DNA of 64,000 nucleotides from Mariluticola halotolerans (GCF_021611515.1 NZ_CP090960.1:3020001-3084000); one strand, 5' to 3'. Shown: positions 44,375 to 53,975, counted from the stretch's first letter. Notes: generated from the sequence alone by a model not told the origin. Program-made: numbers and translations.

Positions 44375-45061
44375 ATGAAGCTGCATTGGTCGCCTCGATC
44401 TCCCTTTGTCAGAAAGGTGATGATTGTATTGCGCGAAAAGGGAATGCTTGATGAGGTGGAGTGCGTTCGCTCGGTAGTCGCTTTCGCGGCGATGCCCAAT
44501 CAGGACCTTCTGAGCGACAATCCGTTGAACAAGATTCCAACGCTCGTTCTTGATGACGGACGGTCGCTGTTCGATTCCAGGGTGATATGTGAGTATCTCG
44601 ATGCAACCGGGGGTGGTCCACGTCTGCTGCCAGAAGCCGGAGATGCGCGGTTTGCCCAGTTGCGGTGGCAAGCTCTTGGCGATGGATTGACCGACGTCCT
44701 GCTTTTGTGGCGATCCGAATTGACGCGGCCGAATGGCATTTCCGAAATTCTTCCCAAAGCCTTTGAGAGCAAGGTCCGGGCGGCCATGGCGCGTCTGAAT
44801 GCCGAAGCTGACCAGCTCGATTCCGCGGCGTTTGGGTTGGGGCATGTCGCCATCATTTGCGCGCTCGGGCAACTTGATTTCCGGTACCTGGAAAATCACT
44901 GGCGGCAAGCGTTTCCCAACCTGGCCAAATGGCATGCCAAAGTGCTTGCAAGGCCTAGCGTCAATGCGACGGTGCCGAAGGATGATGTGTCTCCGGGGGC
45001 TGTCAGCGCCACATTCGATCCGAACAAACCGGTAATAGATTTTATGAGCAGCCAAGCATGA
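44375..45061 (+). CDS. Glutathione S-transferase family protein 1
   Basis: A 228-residue GST. The thioredoxin-like N-terminal domain starts KLHWSPRSPFVRKVMIVLRE with a Ser at the usual activation position and continues NPLNKIPTLVLDDGRSLFDS, the glutathione-contacting loop with cis-Pro. The C-terminal helical domain follows from about residue 85. Catabolic GSTs act as isomerases or dechlorinating or ether-cleaving enzymes. Its stop overlaps the CoA-transferase ATG, the first link of a five-gene chain to 48375. Confidence 0.87.
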   Translation: MKLHWSPRSPFVRKVMIVLREKGMLDEVECVRSVVAFAAMPNQDLLSDNPLNKIPTLVLDDGRSLFDSRVICEYLDATGGGPRLLPEAGDARFAQLRWQALGDGLTDVLLLWRSELTRPNGISEILPKAFESKVRAAMARLNAEADQLDSAAFGLGHVAIICALGQLDFRYLENHWRQAFPNLAKWHAKVLARPSVNATVPKDDVSPGAVSATFDPNKPVIDFMSSQA

Positions 45062-46254
45062 GCGGTCCACTTTCCCATATCAAGGTGCTGGATCTGAGCC
45101 GCATCATGGCCGGTCCCTGGGCCGGGCAAATCTTTGCTGATCTTGGCGCCGACGTCATCAAGGTTGAACGCAAGGGCGTTGGCGATGATACGCGCGGTTG
45201 GGGGCCGCCCTATCTCAAAACCAGTGACGGGGAAGATACCGCGGAGTCGGGATATTATCTCTCGGTCAACCGGGGTAAGCGCTCCATAGAAGTCGATTTC
45301 TCAAAGGAAAGCGACCAGAAGCTTGTTCGTGCGCTCGCCAAGCGTTCGGATATCGTGCTGGAGAATTTCAAGGTAGGGACGCTCGACCGTTATGGCCTTG
45401 GCTATGATGACTTGAAGGCCATTAACCCCGGCATAATCTACTGTTCCATCACGGGCTTTGGCCTTGATGGTCCACGTAAGGACCAGGTCGCCTATGATTT
45501 CATGATTCAGGCAATGGGCGGCTTGATGAGCGTGACTGGCGAGCGAGATGGTGTCGCCGGTGGCGGGCCTCAAAAGGTGGGCGTGCCGATCGTCGACATC
45601 ATGACGGGCATGTATTCCACAATCGGCGTTCTGGCAGCTCTGGCCCGCAGAAACGAAACGGGAGAAGGGGAGCGCGTGGACGTTGGCATGCTGGATGTGT
45701 CGGTTTCCATGCTTGCCAATCAGGCGATGAACTTCCTCGTCTCAGGTGCGACGCCGACGCGCAAGGGCAACAAGCACCCGAACATTCAACCCCAGGATGT
45801 GTTTGCGGTAGCGGATGGGCATATCGTGCTGGCCGTTGGCAATGACGACCAGTTTCGACGTTTCGCCGGTGTGATCGGTAAGCCTGAGCTGGCTGACGAC
45901 CCAAACTTTGCCACCAATGTGGCGCGGGTGCGCAATCTGGATGTCTTGCATCCGATGATTTCGGAAATCTTCCTGGCACGGACACTGGATCAATGGACCA
46001 AGGATCTGGGCGCGGCCAATGTACCTTGCGGCCCGATCAATACCATTCCACGTGTGTTTGAAGACGAACAGGTTAAGCACCGGAAAATGCTGCGCACACT
46101 CAAGCACCCCCTGGTCGACGAGCTGCCGCAAGTCGTCAGCCCAATGAATTTTGCCAATGCCCCTCTGGATTTTGATCGCCCGCCGCCCTTGCTTGGTGAG
46201 CACACAAAACAGATTCTTGCGGAAATTGGCTGGGATGAAGGAGAAAGCCAATGA
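45058..46254 (+). CDS. CaiB/BaiF family CoA-transferase
   Basis: A 398-residue class III CoA-transferase. It opens with IKVLDLSRIMAGPWAGQIFA and DLGADVIKVERKGVGDDTRG, then KRSIEVDFSKESDQKLV and ITGFGLDGPRKDQVAYDFMI, with the catalytic Asp expected in the YDFMIQAMGGLMS neighbourhood. It activates an acid by transferring CoA from a donor such as succinyl-CoA or acetyl-CoA, producing the thioester for the hydratases nearby. It overlaps both neighbours as ATGA, so it is co-translated with the GST and the decarboxylase-like gene. Confidence 0.93.
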   Translation: MSGPLSHIKVLDLSRIMAGPWAGQIFADLGADVIKVERKGVGDDTRGWGPPYLKTSDGEDTAESGYYLSVNRGKRSIEVDFSKESDQKLVRALAKRSDIVLENFKVGTLDRYGLGYDDLKAINPGIIYCSITGFGLDGPRKDQVAYDFMIQAMGGLMSVTGERDGVAGGGPQKVGVPIVDIMTGMYSTIGVLAALARRNETGEGERVDVGMLDVSVSMLANQAMNFLVSGATPTRKGNKHPNIQPQDVFAVADGHIVLAVGNDDQFRRFAGVIGKPELADDPNFATNVARVRNLDVLHPMISEIFLARTLDQWTKDLGAANVPCGPINTIPRVFEDEQVKHRKMLRTLKHPLVDELPQVVSPMNFANAPLDFDRPPPLLGEHTKQILAEIGWDEGESQ

Positions 46255-46889
46255 CCGGCGACGCCATGCACAAAACCAATGGCGCGCATCGCGGTGTGCG
46301 TATCAGCCTGCCCGGGCCTGATGAGCTTACTGATGCTCAGCGACGCGTATATGAGGATATGATTGCAGGGCCGCGAGGCGCTGTGGTTGGTCCAATCCGT
46401 GCTGCGATTCACAGCCCTGAAATGGCTGACCGTTGGCAAAAGCTGGGTGAATTTGTCCGCTATCACACGGTATTTCCGGAAAAGCTGAGCGAACTTGCCA
46501 TTATTGCGAGTGCACGCCGGTGGAATAGTGAAGTTGAATTTTGCATTCATCGCGGTATCGCAGAAAAGGCAGGGATATCTGCCGATATTCTCGATGCTCT
46601 CAGAGACGGTGTGCGCCCGGAATTCACCGACGAAACCATGCGTGAGGTTTACGACTTCACCCAGGAGTTGCAGATGTCGGGAACGGTCTCTGACAAAACC
46701 TATCTGGCAATAAAACGCCGCTGGGATGAACAGGGCGTTGTCGAGCTCACGGGTATTGTTGGCTATTACACGATGGTTGCCATGATGCTGAATACGCATC
46801 ATGTGCCGTTGCCTGCGGGTACATCCCCTCAATTGGGGTATGGTGAGAACGGGCAACCGGACAGTCTCACCGAGTTGCCTTCATCATGA
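46251..46889 (+). CDS. Carboxymuconolactone decarboxylase family protein
   Basis: The 212-residue product belongs to the AhpD/CMD fold: RAAIHSPEMADRWQKLGEFV, then LSELAIIASARRWNSEVEFC and IHRGIAEKAGISADILDALR. The AhpD-type CxxC pair is not present; one Cys precedes the conserved His in EFCIHRG. Members range from true gamma-carboxymuconolactone decarboxylases to oxidoreductase-like proteins. Without pcaB or pcaHG genes nearby, a role in beta-ketoadipate metabolism is doubtful. ATGA overlaps connect it to the genes on both sides. Confidence 0.87.
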   Translation: MTGDAMHKTNGAHRGVRISLPGPDELTDAQRRVYEDMIAGPRGAVVGPIRAAIHSPEMADRWQKLGEFVRYHTVFPEKLSELAIIASARRWNSEVEFCIHRGIAEKAGISADILDALRDGVRPEFTDETMREVYDFTQELQMSGTVSDKTYLAIKRRWDEQGVVELTGIVGYYTMVAMMLNTHHVPLPAGTSPQLGYGENGQPDSLTELPSS

Positions 46890-47755
46890 CAATTAAAGAT
46901 GCCGATATACAAAAGCTGAGCGAGGACCTTTATTCCTGGGCGTTGCGCAAGGTGCCCGAGGATACGAAACGCGCGCTTGCCAATGCCCGCGAAAAGGAAA
47001 GCTCGGAGACGGCAAGACGCACGCTCAACATGATGCTTACCAGTGCCCAGCGTGCCGAAGATGGTGACACTTTCGTTTGTTCGGATTCCGGGGTGCCGGT
47101 TTATTTCGTCCGCATTGGCACCAAGGCTGACTGGAATGCGAACATAAAATCGGCAATCAGAGCGGGGTTTGATCACCTCGTTGAAACCATCCAGCCGCCG
47201 CTGCTCAAGCACGTCACAAACCCAATGACTAATGAGCGCAGCTATGCTGGCCGGCATATGCCGATCATTACCTATGATCTTATCGAGGATGCGGACTATA
47301 TCGAAATCGTCTGCTCCCCCAAGGCGCTTGGTTCGGGACGATGGGCGGCGATGGAGCTGTTTACGTTTCCGACGCTGGAGACGATTGAAACCTATATCCT
47401 TGATGTCGCCATCAAGGCGGGGGCCCAGCATTGTCCGCCAGTGGTGATGGGTGTGGGGATAGGGGGCACATTCGACTTCTCCACGAAAATGGCCAAGGAA
47501 CAGACATTACGCGAGATTGGTTCGGTCAATCCCGATCCGCAGGTGGCCGAAATGGAGAAGCGTCTTTTTGAAGCGGTGAATGCCCTTGGCTATGGGCCGA
47601 TGGGCACAGGTGGCGACACAACCGTTCTGGGGGTGCACGTGGACTTTGCCGCAGGGCATGGGTTCACGCCGGTGGCGGTTGCCTTCAATTGCTGGATCAA
47701 CCGCCGCACGCGCGCGCGCATTTACAGTGACGGTCATGTGGAGCGGCTGGAATAG
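46886..47755 (+). CDS. Class I fumarase-type hydro-lyase, alpha subunit
   Basis: The 289-residue protein is the Fe-S (N-terminal) half of a fumarase/tartrate dehydratase (TtdA-like). Three cysteines fit the cluster ligands: FVCSDSGVPVYFVRIG, IVCSPKALGSGRWAAM and AFNCWINRRTRAR. It pairs with the beta subunit two bases downstream. Class I two-subunit enzymes hydrate fumarate, L-tartrate or mesaconate; the cluster context favours a branched or substituted dicarboxylate. Its start overlaps the previous stop as ATGA. Confidence 0.9.
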   Translation: MTIKDADIQKLSEDLYSWALRKVPEDTKRALANAREKESSETARRTLNMMLTSAQRAEDGDTFVCSDSGVPVYFVRIGTKADWNANIKSAIRAGFDHLVETIQPPLLKHVTNPMTNERSYAGRHMPIITYDLIEDADYIEIVCSPKALGSGRWAAMELFTFPTLETIETYILDVAIKAGAQHCPPVVMGVGIGGTFDFSTKMAKEQTLREIGSVNPDPQVAEMEKRLFEAVNALGYGPMGTGGDTTVLGVHVDFAAGHGFTPVAVAFNCWINRRTRARIYSDGHVERLE

Positions 47756-47757
47756 TC

Positions 47758-48375
47758 ATGGATACATTTCCCAATATTCAGCTGCCCATGAGCCGGGAAA
47801 CCGCCGAGAGCCTAAAGCTCGGTGACATGATTACGCTGACTGGCCCCATCAAGGCGACAGCGGGCATGCCCACCCATCAACGTATCCTCGACTTCATCGA
47901 TGAAGGTAAGCAGATACCGATTGATTTGGTGGAAGCGGCATTCTTTCATCTGGGCAGCTATAGCCGGGATGCCGAGGGCGGCATGGAAGTGCTCTACATG
48001 AACCCCACGACCAGCACGCGCTTCAACCATATGATGCCCAAGATTATCCGGCATTTCCGCTTGCGGTGCGTTGGCGGAAAAGGGGGGCTTAACACGGCCT
48101 GCGCGGAAGCACTGAAGGAAGTTGGCGGCGTTTATCTGTCGTTTCTTGGCGGTGGTGCACCCTTGCACTCAAAGGCTATTCAAAAGATTGAACAAGTGGC
48201 CTGGACCGATCTGGTGTCGCACTACCGACTGGTGGCGATGGATGTCGCTGAACTGGGACCGCTTACCGTCGCCATAGATGCCCATGGAAACAGTCTTTAT
48301 GACAATCTTGACCGCAGCGCTCAGGAGCGCCGCGACCAGATTATTGAGAAGATGAACCAGACCCGCGCGCGTTAG
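47758..48375 (+). CDS. Class I fumarase-type hydro-lyase, beta subunit
   Basis: A 205-residue beta-subunit (TtdB/FumA C-terminal domain): GDMITLTGPIKATAGMPTHQ near the start, a central PTTSTRFNHMMPKIIRHFRL with residues of the active site, and DVAELGPLTVAIDAHGNSLY near the end. It completes the heterodimer with the product of the gene two bases upstream. It is the last gene of the plus-strand chain starting at 44375; the convergent aconitase-family gene ends 12 bp further on. Confidence 0.9.
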   Translation: MDTFPNIQLPMSRETAESLKLGDMITLTGPIKATAGMPTHQRILDFIDEGKQIPIDLVEAAFFHLGSYSRDAEGGMEVLYMNPTTSTRFNHMMPKIIRHFRLRCVGGKGGLNTACAEALKEVGGVYLSFLGGGAPLHSKAIQKIEQVAWTDLVSHYRLVAMDVAELGPLTVAIDAHGNSLYDNLDRSAQERRDQIIEKMNQTRAR

Positions 48376-48387
48376 GACACGCCTGCT

Positions 48388-49650
48388 TCAGCCGATCATT
48401 GTGCGTGGGTCTGCGATGTAACCCTTAATGGCGGATGCTGCGACTACGTGCGGGCTTGAGAGAAACGACCGGGATTCCCGGCTGCCGTTCCGGCCGTGAT
48501 AGTTCATCTGATGCGTTGAGATTTGTACTTCTCCAGCATCCATATAGCCCTCATATCCCCAACAGGTAGAGCAGCCGGGTGCCAATATGGTCGCGCCGGC
48601 CTGCATGAATATCTCCATGAGCCCCTCGCGTGCGGCGTCAGCGTAGACCTCGCGGCTGCCGGGGGTGATGTAGAAGGTCACATGCGGCGCAATCTTGTTG
48701 CCCTTGAGTACCTCTGCTGCAATGCGCAAATCTTCCAGACGCCCGTTGGCACATGTGCCGAGCGCGGCCTGGTCGATGCGCTGGTCAGCAAAATTTTCGA
48801 CCGGCAATACATTGTGCAATTCGGGCGGCGCAGACACCATCGGGGTGAGCGCGGACAGATCATAGCTGGTCTCAAATGCGTATTCAGCATCCGGGTCAGC
48901 CTCAAAAACCTCATACTGGCCATCAGGTGCACGTTCGCGGATATAGGCCAGGGCTTTTTCGTCCACAGGCATCAGGGCTGTGTCGGCACCGGCGTGATAT
49001 GTGCAGGCCAGCAAGGTCTGGCGCGCATCCAGGCCGAGATCGGCAATTGCCGGGCCGTAATATTCGATACAGGACTGGGAGAGCGTGTCCGTTTGTGAAA
49101 AGTCGCGGATGAGCGTTTGGGCAAGGTCGCGCGCGGTTACGCCGGGGGCAAACTTTCCGTGCAGCTTGATGCGAATGGGGCGGGGCACCATCATCCAGTT
49201 GTTGTCACTGAACTGGGTGACGACCACTTCCGATGAAATGGCAATGTTGAGCGCACCGACAACACCTACGCTTGCAATGTTGGGCTCATCGGAAAAAATC
49301 AGCCCGCCGGGACGCGCGAAAGCATTCTCCGTCATGACAAGGTGCCGCAGACCAGAGCCGGCGCCGAAGAAATGGGCGCCGTTGGCCAGGGCGAATTCCT
49401 TCATTTCCTTGTGGGTTTTATAGTAGTTCGTGCCCATGGCGGCGGAGGTGGTGTGGTCGACGACAAACGCAACCTTTTCGGGGTGAGCGACCTTGCTCAC
49501 GCCAGCTCGTTCCATAATCGCCTTGCGGGCCGGCCAAGAGATTTCCTGACACACGGTGAAGTTTGGCGTTGCAACCACATACTCGCCCGGCTCCACATGA
49601 TCGCGCCCTGCGGCCTTTGCAATTATCTTTTGTGAAACCGACTGTCCCAT
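48388..49650 (-). CDS. Aconitase/LeuC-family large subunit
   Basis: The 420-residue product is a LeuC-type hydro-lyase large subunit. Fe-S ligand cysteines are visible in the C-terminal region: ATILAPGCSTCWGYEGYMDA gives the CxxC pair, and GTCANGRLEDLRIAAEVLKG holds the third. VVDHTTSAAMGTNYYKTHKE matches the usual VxxDH segment. Its small subunit is probably the leuD-like product at 37780, 10 kb away within the same cluster. ATG at 49650 follows AGGACAAATGGG weakly. A CTAG-centred site lies about 80 bp upstream, so it should be co-regulated with the transporter genes. Confidence 0.88.
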   Translation of the reverse strand: MGQSVSQKIIAKAAGRDHVEPGEYVVATPNFTVCQEISWPARKAIMERAGVSKVAHPEKVAFVVDHTTSAAMGTNYYKTHKEMKEFALANGAHFFGAGSGLRHLVMTENAFARPGGLIFSDEPNIASVGVVGALNIAISSEVVVTQFSDNNWMMVPRPIRIKLHGKFAPGVTARDLAQTLIRDFSQTDTLSQSCIEYYGPAIADLGLDARQTLLACTYHAGADTALMPVDEKALAYIRERAPDGQYEVFEADPDAEYAFETSYDLSALTPMVSAPPELHNVLPVENFADQRIDQAALGTCANGRLEDLRIAAEVLKGNKIAPHVTFYITPGSREVYADAAREGLMEIFMQAGATILAPGCSTCWGYEGYMDAGEVQISTHQMNYHGRNGSRESRSFLSSPHVVAASAIKGYIADPRTMIG

Positions 49651-49716
49651 TTGTCCTCCGACTAATAATATTGCACAGAGCATTCACCGATGCATGGTGA
49701 AATTATCCGTTTGTAC

Positions 49717-49744
49717 ATTGATCTATCAATAGACTAGATAAATG
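49717..49744. promoter_or_regulatory. Operator-like sites upstream of the LeuC-like gene
   Basis: ATTGAT-CT-ATCAAT (49717-49730) is a perfect palindrome and overlaps CAATAGA-CTAG-ATAAATG (49727-49744), another degenerate member of the CTAG-centred family. It lies between the divergent LeuC-like and GST genes. The 210 bp from 49745 to the GST start contain no further gene. Confidence 0.55.
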
Positions 49745-49954
49745 GCTTATACAATGTTCATGACGGTGAACTGACCCCCAATTGCAAGAGTTTTTCAGAT
49801 GGCGCTGCCCTGGCGGCACGGTTGCGGACAGCAAACGGTCCATTTGGAATACCACTGTTTCAGGCAGTTCACCGGCCCGGTTCTGAACCTGTTCGATCTT
49901 GGACGAATGGGGTGCAAGATTTTGTGGAGCGCATGCTCCGAAAGGAGGCTGACA

Positions 49955-50557
49955 ATGACGAACAAAATTCTTTTCTCCAAGGCGTCGCCCTACGCTGCAA
50001 AGGTACGCATGGCCGCGGCGCTTTGCGGCTTTGCGGCCGAGGCTGTGCAAACCAATACTTTTGAACCCACGCCGGAATTTCTGACTACCAATCCCTTGGG
50101 AAAGGTGCCGGTTTTGATAACGTGCGACGGGCTGGAGATCTGGGACAGCAAAAACATCGTGCAATGGCTGGATCGGGAGACCGGGGGACTGTTGTTTCCA
50201 AGAGAACCATCTGCGCGGCTTCAAGCGGAACAGCTGGAAGCTTTGGCCGATGGGATTGGCGATTGTTTGCAGTCAATAATGTGGGAGCTTCGGTATCGGC
50301 CTGAAAACCTGCAGCATGCCCCCTGGATTGACTGGCAATGGCAAAAGGTGGAACGCGGGCTCGATCGCCTGATTGACCTTTTGGCCGATCTGCCTGCCGG
50401 GGCCCATGCGGGTCACCTCGCAATGCGGGCCATGCTCGGTTATCTGGCCGTCAGGTTTGCGGGCAAGTGGGAAGCGGGCCGCCAGCCTCTGATCGACTGG
50501 CAGACCCGTTTCGATGCGGCCTATCCCCAATTTGCGGACCTGCTTCCCAAATCATAA
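49955..50557 (+). CDS. Glutathione S-transferase family protein 2
   Basis: A 200-residue GST: KILFSKASPYAAKVRMAAAL at the N-terminus, then TTNPLGKVPVLITCDGLEIW with the cis-Pro loop and WDSKNIVQWLDRETGG. The C-terminal helical domain follows from about residue 80. AAAGGAGG lies close before the ATG at 49955; the frame is open upstream without family similarity. It shares little with GST 1 beyond the fold. It sits between two minus-strand units in the catabolic cluster, and the substrate is unknown. Confidence 0.87.
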   Translation: MTNKILFSKASPYAAKVRMAAALCGFAAEAVQTNTFEPTPEFLTTNPLGKVPVLITCDGLEIWDSKNIVQWLDRETGGLLFPREPSARLQAEQLEALADGIGDCLQSIMWELRYRPENLQHAPWIDWQWQKVERGLDRLIDLLADLPAGAHAGHLAMRAMLGYLAVRFAGKWEAGRQPLIDWQTRFDAAYPQFADLLPKS

Positions 50558-50564
50558 GGGCTCA

Positions 50565-50588
50565 TATTGGGCGCGAAGCCCCTTTACA
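50565..50588. terminator. Possible bidirectional terminator
   Basis: GGGC-gcgaa-GCCC (50569-50581) followed by CTTT lies between the convergent GST 2 and aldehyde dehydrogenase genes, partly inside the end of the latter. The stem is only four pairs, so the call is tentative. Confidence 0.3.
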
Positions 50589-52011
50589 GGGCCGCCTGTG
50601 ACACCAGTTTTGTGGACAAGAAGGCGGCGATGGCCTCTGTGCCGCCTTCAGACCCGTAGCCGCTGTCCTTGATGCCGCCAAATGGGACTTCGGGCGCAGC
50701 GATACCAAAATTATTGATTGATACCATGCCGCTCTCGACTTCCTGGCCGATACGAATAGCTGCGGTGTTTGAGTTGGTGAATGCATAGGCTGCCAGCCCA
50801 TAGTTGAGCCTGTTGGCTTCTTTCAACGCGTCGTCAAGTTTGGAAAACGGCGCCATCATGGCGATGGGCCCAAATGGTTCGGAATTCATCAAATCCGCAT
50901 CCAAAGGCACGTCGGTCAACACGGTGGGTTGGAAAAAATAGCCCTTGTTACCAAAACGGGATCCGCCCGACCTGATACTTGCGCCACGTCCGATAGCGTC
51001 AGCGGTCAATTGTTCCATGGCGGCCAGTCGTCTGTCATTGGCCAAAGGCCCCATATCCGCGCCATCTTCGGTACCATTGGCAACCTTTAGCGCCTCAGCC
51101 CCGGCGACGAAATGATCCACAAAACCGGCAAACGCGCTTTCTTCAATCAGAAAACGGGTTGGTGCCGTGCAAACCTGTCCGGCATTTCGATATTTTGCGC
51201 CGACAAGCATTTGCGCCACTTTGGGCAAATCGACATCGGCGGTGATGATTACCGGCGCATGCCCGCCCAGTTCCATGGTGATGGGTTTCATATTTGCTCC
51301 GGCCAGTGCCGCGAGCTGCTTGCCGACCGGCGTTGAGCCAGTGAAGGATACTTTTCTAATCACAGGGTGGGTGATCAGATATTCAGAGATCTCGGAAGGT
51401 GAGCCATAGAGCAGGTTGATTACGCCTTTTGGAAGACCGGCATCAACCAGCGCCTCTACCAGAAAGGCACAGCAGCTTGGCGTTTCTTCGGGGCCCTTTA
51501 GAACTATCGAGCACCCGGCGGCCAGGGCTGCACCCACTTTGCGTGCAGCCTGACCCATGCCGAAATTCCAGGGCACAAAGCCTGCAACCGGGCCCACGGG
51601 CTCGCGGAAAACGAGTTGATGCACACCGCCTGTGCGTGCAGGCACAATACGCCCGTAGGCGCGGCGTGCTTCTTCAGCAAACCATTCAAACGAGTCCGCA
51701 CTTGCGATGATTTCATAGCGCGCCTCTGCCAGGGTTTTGCCTTGCTGTTCGGTAAGCGCTGGTGCCAGTTCCGTTACCCTCTCCCGCAGCAGTCTGGCCG
51801 CCTCCCGCAGCACGCGGCCACGCTCGATAGGAGATACATTCCGCCAGACCTCGAACCCTGCGGCGGACGAGGCGAGTGCCTGGTCCATATCGTCTTTGGT
51901 GGCCACGGCAACTGTGCCTGCCGTTTCCTCATTTGCCGGATTGATCAAAGGCAATTGCTGCTTGGTTGAACCAGCGCGCCAGGCGCCATCGATATAAAGG
52001 AGTACGTCCAT
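50584..52011 (-). CDS. NAD(P)-dependent aldehyde dehydrogenase (SSADH-like)
   Basis: The 475-residue enzyme has the aldehyde dehydrogenase landmarks: VAGFVPWNFGMGQAARKVGA, the cofactor loop KVSFTGSTPVGKQLAALAGA, catalytic Glu in ITMELGGHAPVIITADVD and catalytic Cys in KYRNAGQVCTAPTRFLIEES. It is closest in feel to succinate-semialdehyde dehydrogenases, but Ala or Thr replaces some usual residues around the Cys, so the aldehyde may differ. It follows dctQ on the same strand after a 118-bp gap, consistent with oxidation of an imported aldehyde or of a product of the GMC oxidoreductase. AAGGAAATTGAG precedes the ATG. Confidence 0.92.
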   Translation of the reverse strand: MDVLLYIDGAWRAGSTKQQLPLINPANEETAGTVAVATKDDMDQALASSAAGFEVWRNVSPIERGRVLREAARLLRERVTELAPALTEQQGKTLAEARYEIIASADSFEWFAEEARRAYGRIVPARTGGVHQLVFREPVGPVAGFVPWNFGMGQAARKVGAALAAGCSIVLKGPEETPSCCAFLVEALVDAGLPKGVINLLYGSPSEISEYLITHPVIRKVSFTGSTPVGKQLAALAGANMKPITMELGGHAPVIITADVDLPKVAQMLVGAKYRNAGQVCTAPTRFLIEESAFAGFVDHFVAGAEALKVANGTEDGADMGPLANDRRLAAMEQLTADAIGRGASIRSGGSRFGNKGYFFQPTVLTDVPLDADLMNSEPFGPIAMMAPFSKLDDALKEANRLNYGLAAYAFTNSNTAAIRIGQEVESGMVSINNFGIAAPEVPFGGIKDSGYGSEGGTEAIAAFLSTKLVSQAAL

Positions 52012-52129
52012 CTCAATTTCCTTTTGACTGTCAGGCCGCCTAGCCTTGGTGGGAGTTTGCCGTTTGGCTCGCTTGTTCTCGCGGCTGTTGTCGCGCGCGG
52101 TTCAGGTGTGACCTGATCCGCGAAAGCCC

Positions 52130-52645
52130 CTATTTGTCTTCGACATCGACTTTCCCGGTGATGGTGTGGCGTCTGAATCTTCCGCCGCGCAATAAGTCCG
52201 ACACGCAGCACAGAAGGGCCAGGCTGCAACCTATCGCCAGGGCAAAACGCGCCGGATAAACGGGAAACTGAATGATGCCGGGAGAATATTCGCCGATATG
52301 CCATGACTTCATTGCTGCTTCCCAACCCCGCCAAGAAAGCGCGCCGAAAAAAGCCAGCATCATGATCAGGGTGACGGCTTCGCTGATGCGTTTGCCCGTT
52401 TCCGGCATTGCGTCATAACCGATGTCGGCGGAGATGTGAGAACCGCGCAGGTGCACCATGCCCAGCCCCAGAAATGTCGCGATGACCATAAGTGTCTGGG
52501 TCGCCTCGAAAACGGCGGGGATGGGTCTGCCAAATATTGCGGAACTGATGATGTCTGCACCGCCCAAAAGGGTGATCACCAGAATGGCAAGCCCGGCTAT
52601 GAACAGGCCGGCCAAGTTCAGACGGTAGAGGATTTTATCGATCAT
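52130..52645 (-). CDS. dctQ: DctQ, TRAP transporter small permease
   Basis: The 171-residue product has four hydrophobic helices, the first two being LNLAGLFIAGLAILVITLLG and IPAVFEATQTLMVIATFLGL. The RGSHISADIG segment between helices 2 and 3 is typical of DctQ. It bridges DctM in the membrane to the periplasmic DctP. ATG at 52645 is preferred over the GTG one codon before. dctM ends 16 bp upstream. Confidence 0.88.
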   Translation of the reverse strand: MIDKILYRLNLAGLFIAGLAILVITLLGGADIISSAIFGRPIPAVFEATQTLMVIATFLGLGMVHLRGSHISADIGYDAMPETGKRISEAVTLIMMLAFFGALSWRGWEAAMKSWHIGEYSPGIIQFPVYPARFALAIGCSLALLCCVSDLLRGGRFRRHTITGKVDVEDK

Positions 52646-52661
52646 CACTTACCTCTCTGGG

Positions 52662-53975
52662 CTAGAATTGCATGTTGTTTGGCAGCCAAAGCACCAGCTG
52701 CGGAAAGATGACGATGGCCAGCAGCATGGCAACGTTAAGCAACACAAACGGATAGATGCCGCGGACCATGTCCTCGAGTTTCAGCTTGCCCTCTGATGCG
52801 CCCACGGTTGCAAAAAGGTTGAGCCCCACAGGTGGTGTGATCGCGCCAATCTCGATGATGATGATAACGAATATTCCGAAAAATATCGGGTCGATTCCAG
52901 CAGCACTTATGATTGGAAAGACGAAGGGGATGGTGACAAGCTGAAGTGACACCCCTTCCATGAAGCACCCGAGGATAACGTACATCAAGCCGATGATTAT
53001 GAGCAGCATTGTGGGTGACAAATTGAACCCGGCCGTGAAGTCGACAATTTCCACGACAAACCCGGAGAGAACCAGCATGCGTGAGTAAATCATGCCGCCA
53101 ATTACGATGATAAACAGCATCGCGGTTGTTTCGGCGGCGCGCATCATGGCAGCGCCCAGCATGGACGCGGTGAGCTTTCGACGGAACAAGGTGATGAGAA
53201 TTGCGCCGAATGCGCCGGCGGCGCCTGCAGCAGAGGGCGAGAAAAATCCGCCGTAGATGCCGGTCATAATGAATACGAAGAGCAGCATTATTGACCATGT
53301 ATTGCCGATGGCGGACCAACGATCCTTACGGCTGGCTTTGGGACGGTCGGCGGGTGCCAGTTTGGGGTTGATCCTGACCATCACCATGACCATCAGGCAG
53401 TATCCAACAGCTGTCATAATTCCGGGAATGATGCCTGCGATCATCAGCTTGCCAATGGATTGCTCCGTCAGGATGCCGTAAATGACCATGCCGATGCTGG
53501 GTGGGATGAGCGCCGCGAGGGTTCCCGCGGAGGCAATGCTGGCGCCCGATATGGATTTTGAATATCCCAGCCGCAGCATTTCGGGCAATGCGAGCCGGGT
53601 GAACACGGTAGCGTTGACAAGTGGCGAGCCTGAGATTGCGGCAAAGCCGGCGGCACCACTGATGGTGGCAAGGTAAAGACCGCCCTTGAGGTGACCAAGC
53701 CAGCGATCGGCGGCCGTATAAAGTTCTGTGACCATGCCGCTTGAGGTGGCCAGGTTTCCCATCAACAGGAATGTTGGCAACACGGCAAAGGCATAGTTTG
53801 CTGTGACACTGAACGATACGGTGGAAAGCTGCCCCAAAGCCAAAGGGGGGCCGCCAATCAACCAAAGCCCCGAAAGACCGGCCAAACCAAGCGCCATCGC
53901 AACTGGCACGCCGAACGCCATGAACATTACCATGAGAATGGTGAATGCGCCTGCGATTGATATCGATGTGAACAT
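52662..53975 (-). CDS. dctM: DctM, TRAP transporter large permease
   Basis: A 437-residue polytopic protein with about 12 hydrophobic helices. Family landmarks include LPTFLLMGNLATSSGMVTEL, GAAGFAAISGSPLVNATVFT and ASAGTLAALIPPSIGMVIYG, and later ITPPVGLNLFATVGASEGKL. DctM forms the sodium-driven channel for the carboxylate bound by DctP. It lies between dctP and dctQ. The gap to dctP is 81 bp. Confidence 0.92.
   Translation of the reverse strand: MFTSISIAGAFTILMVMFMAFGVPVAMALGLAGLSGLWLIGGPPLALGQLSTVSFSVTANYAFAVLPTFLLMGNLATSSGMVTELYTAADRWLGHLKGGLYLATISGAAGFAAISGSPLVNATVFTRLALPEMLRLGYSKSISGASIASAGTLAALIPPSIGMVIYGILTEQSIGKLMIAGIIPGIMTAVGYCLMVMVMVRINPKLAPADRPKASRKDRWSAIGNTWSIMLLFVFIMTGIYGGFFSPSAAGAAGAFGAILITLFRRKLTASMLGAAMMRAAETTAMLFIIVIGGMIYSRMLVLSGFVVEIVDFTAGFNLSPTMLLIIIGLMYVILGCFMEGVSLQLVTIPFVFPIISAAGIDPIFFGIFVIIIIEIGAITPPVGLNLFATVGASEGKLKLEDMVRGIYPFVLLNVAMLLAIVIFPQLVLWLPNNMQF

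Noticed and set aside
43426-46889. A beta-ketoadipate pathway segment (PcaD and PcaC)
   Set aside because: The hydrolase and decarboxylase-like genes resemble these, but no pcaB, pcaHG or CoA-transferase pair of that pathway is present.
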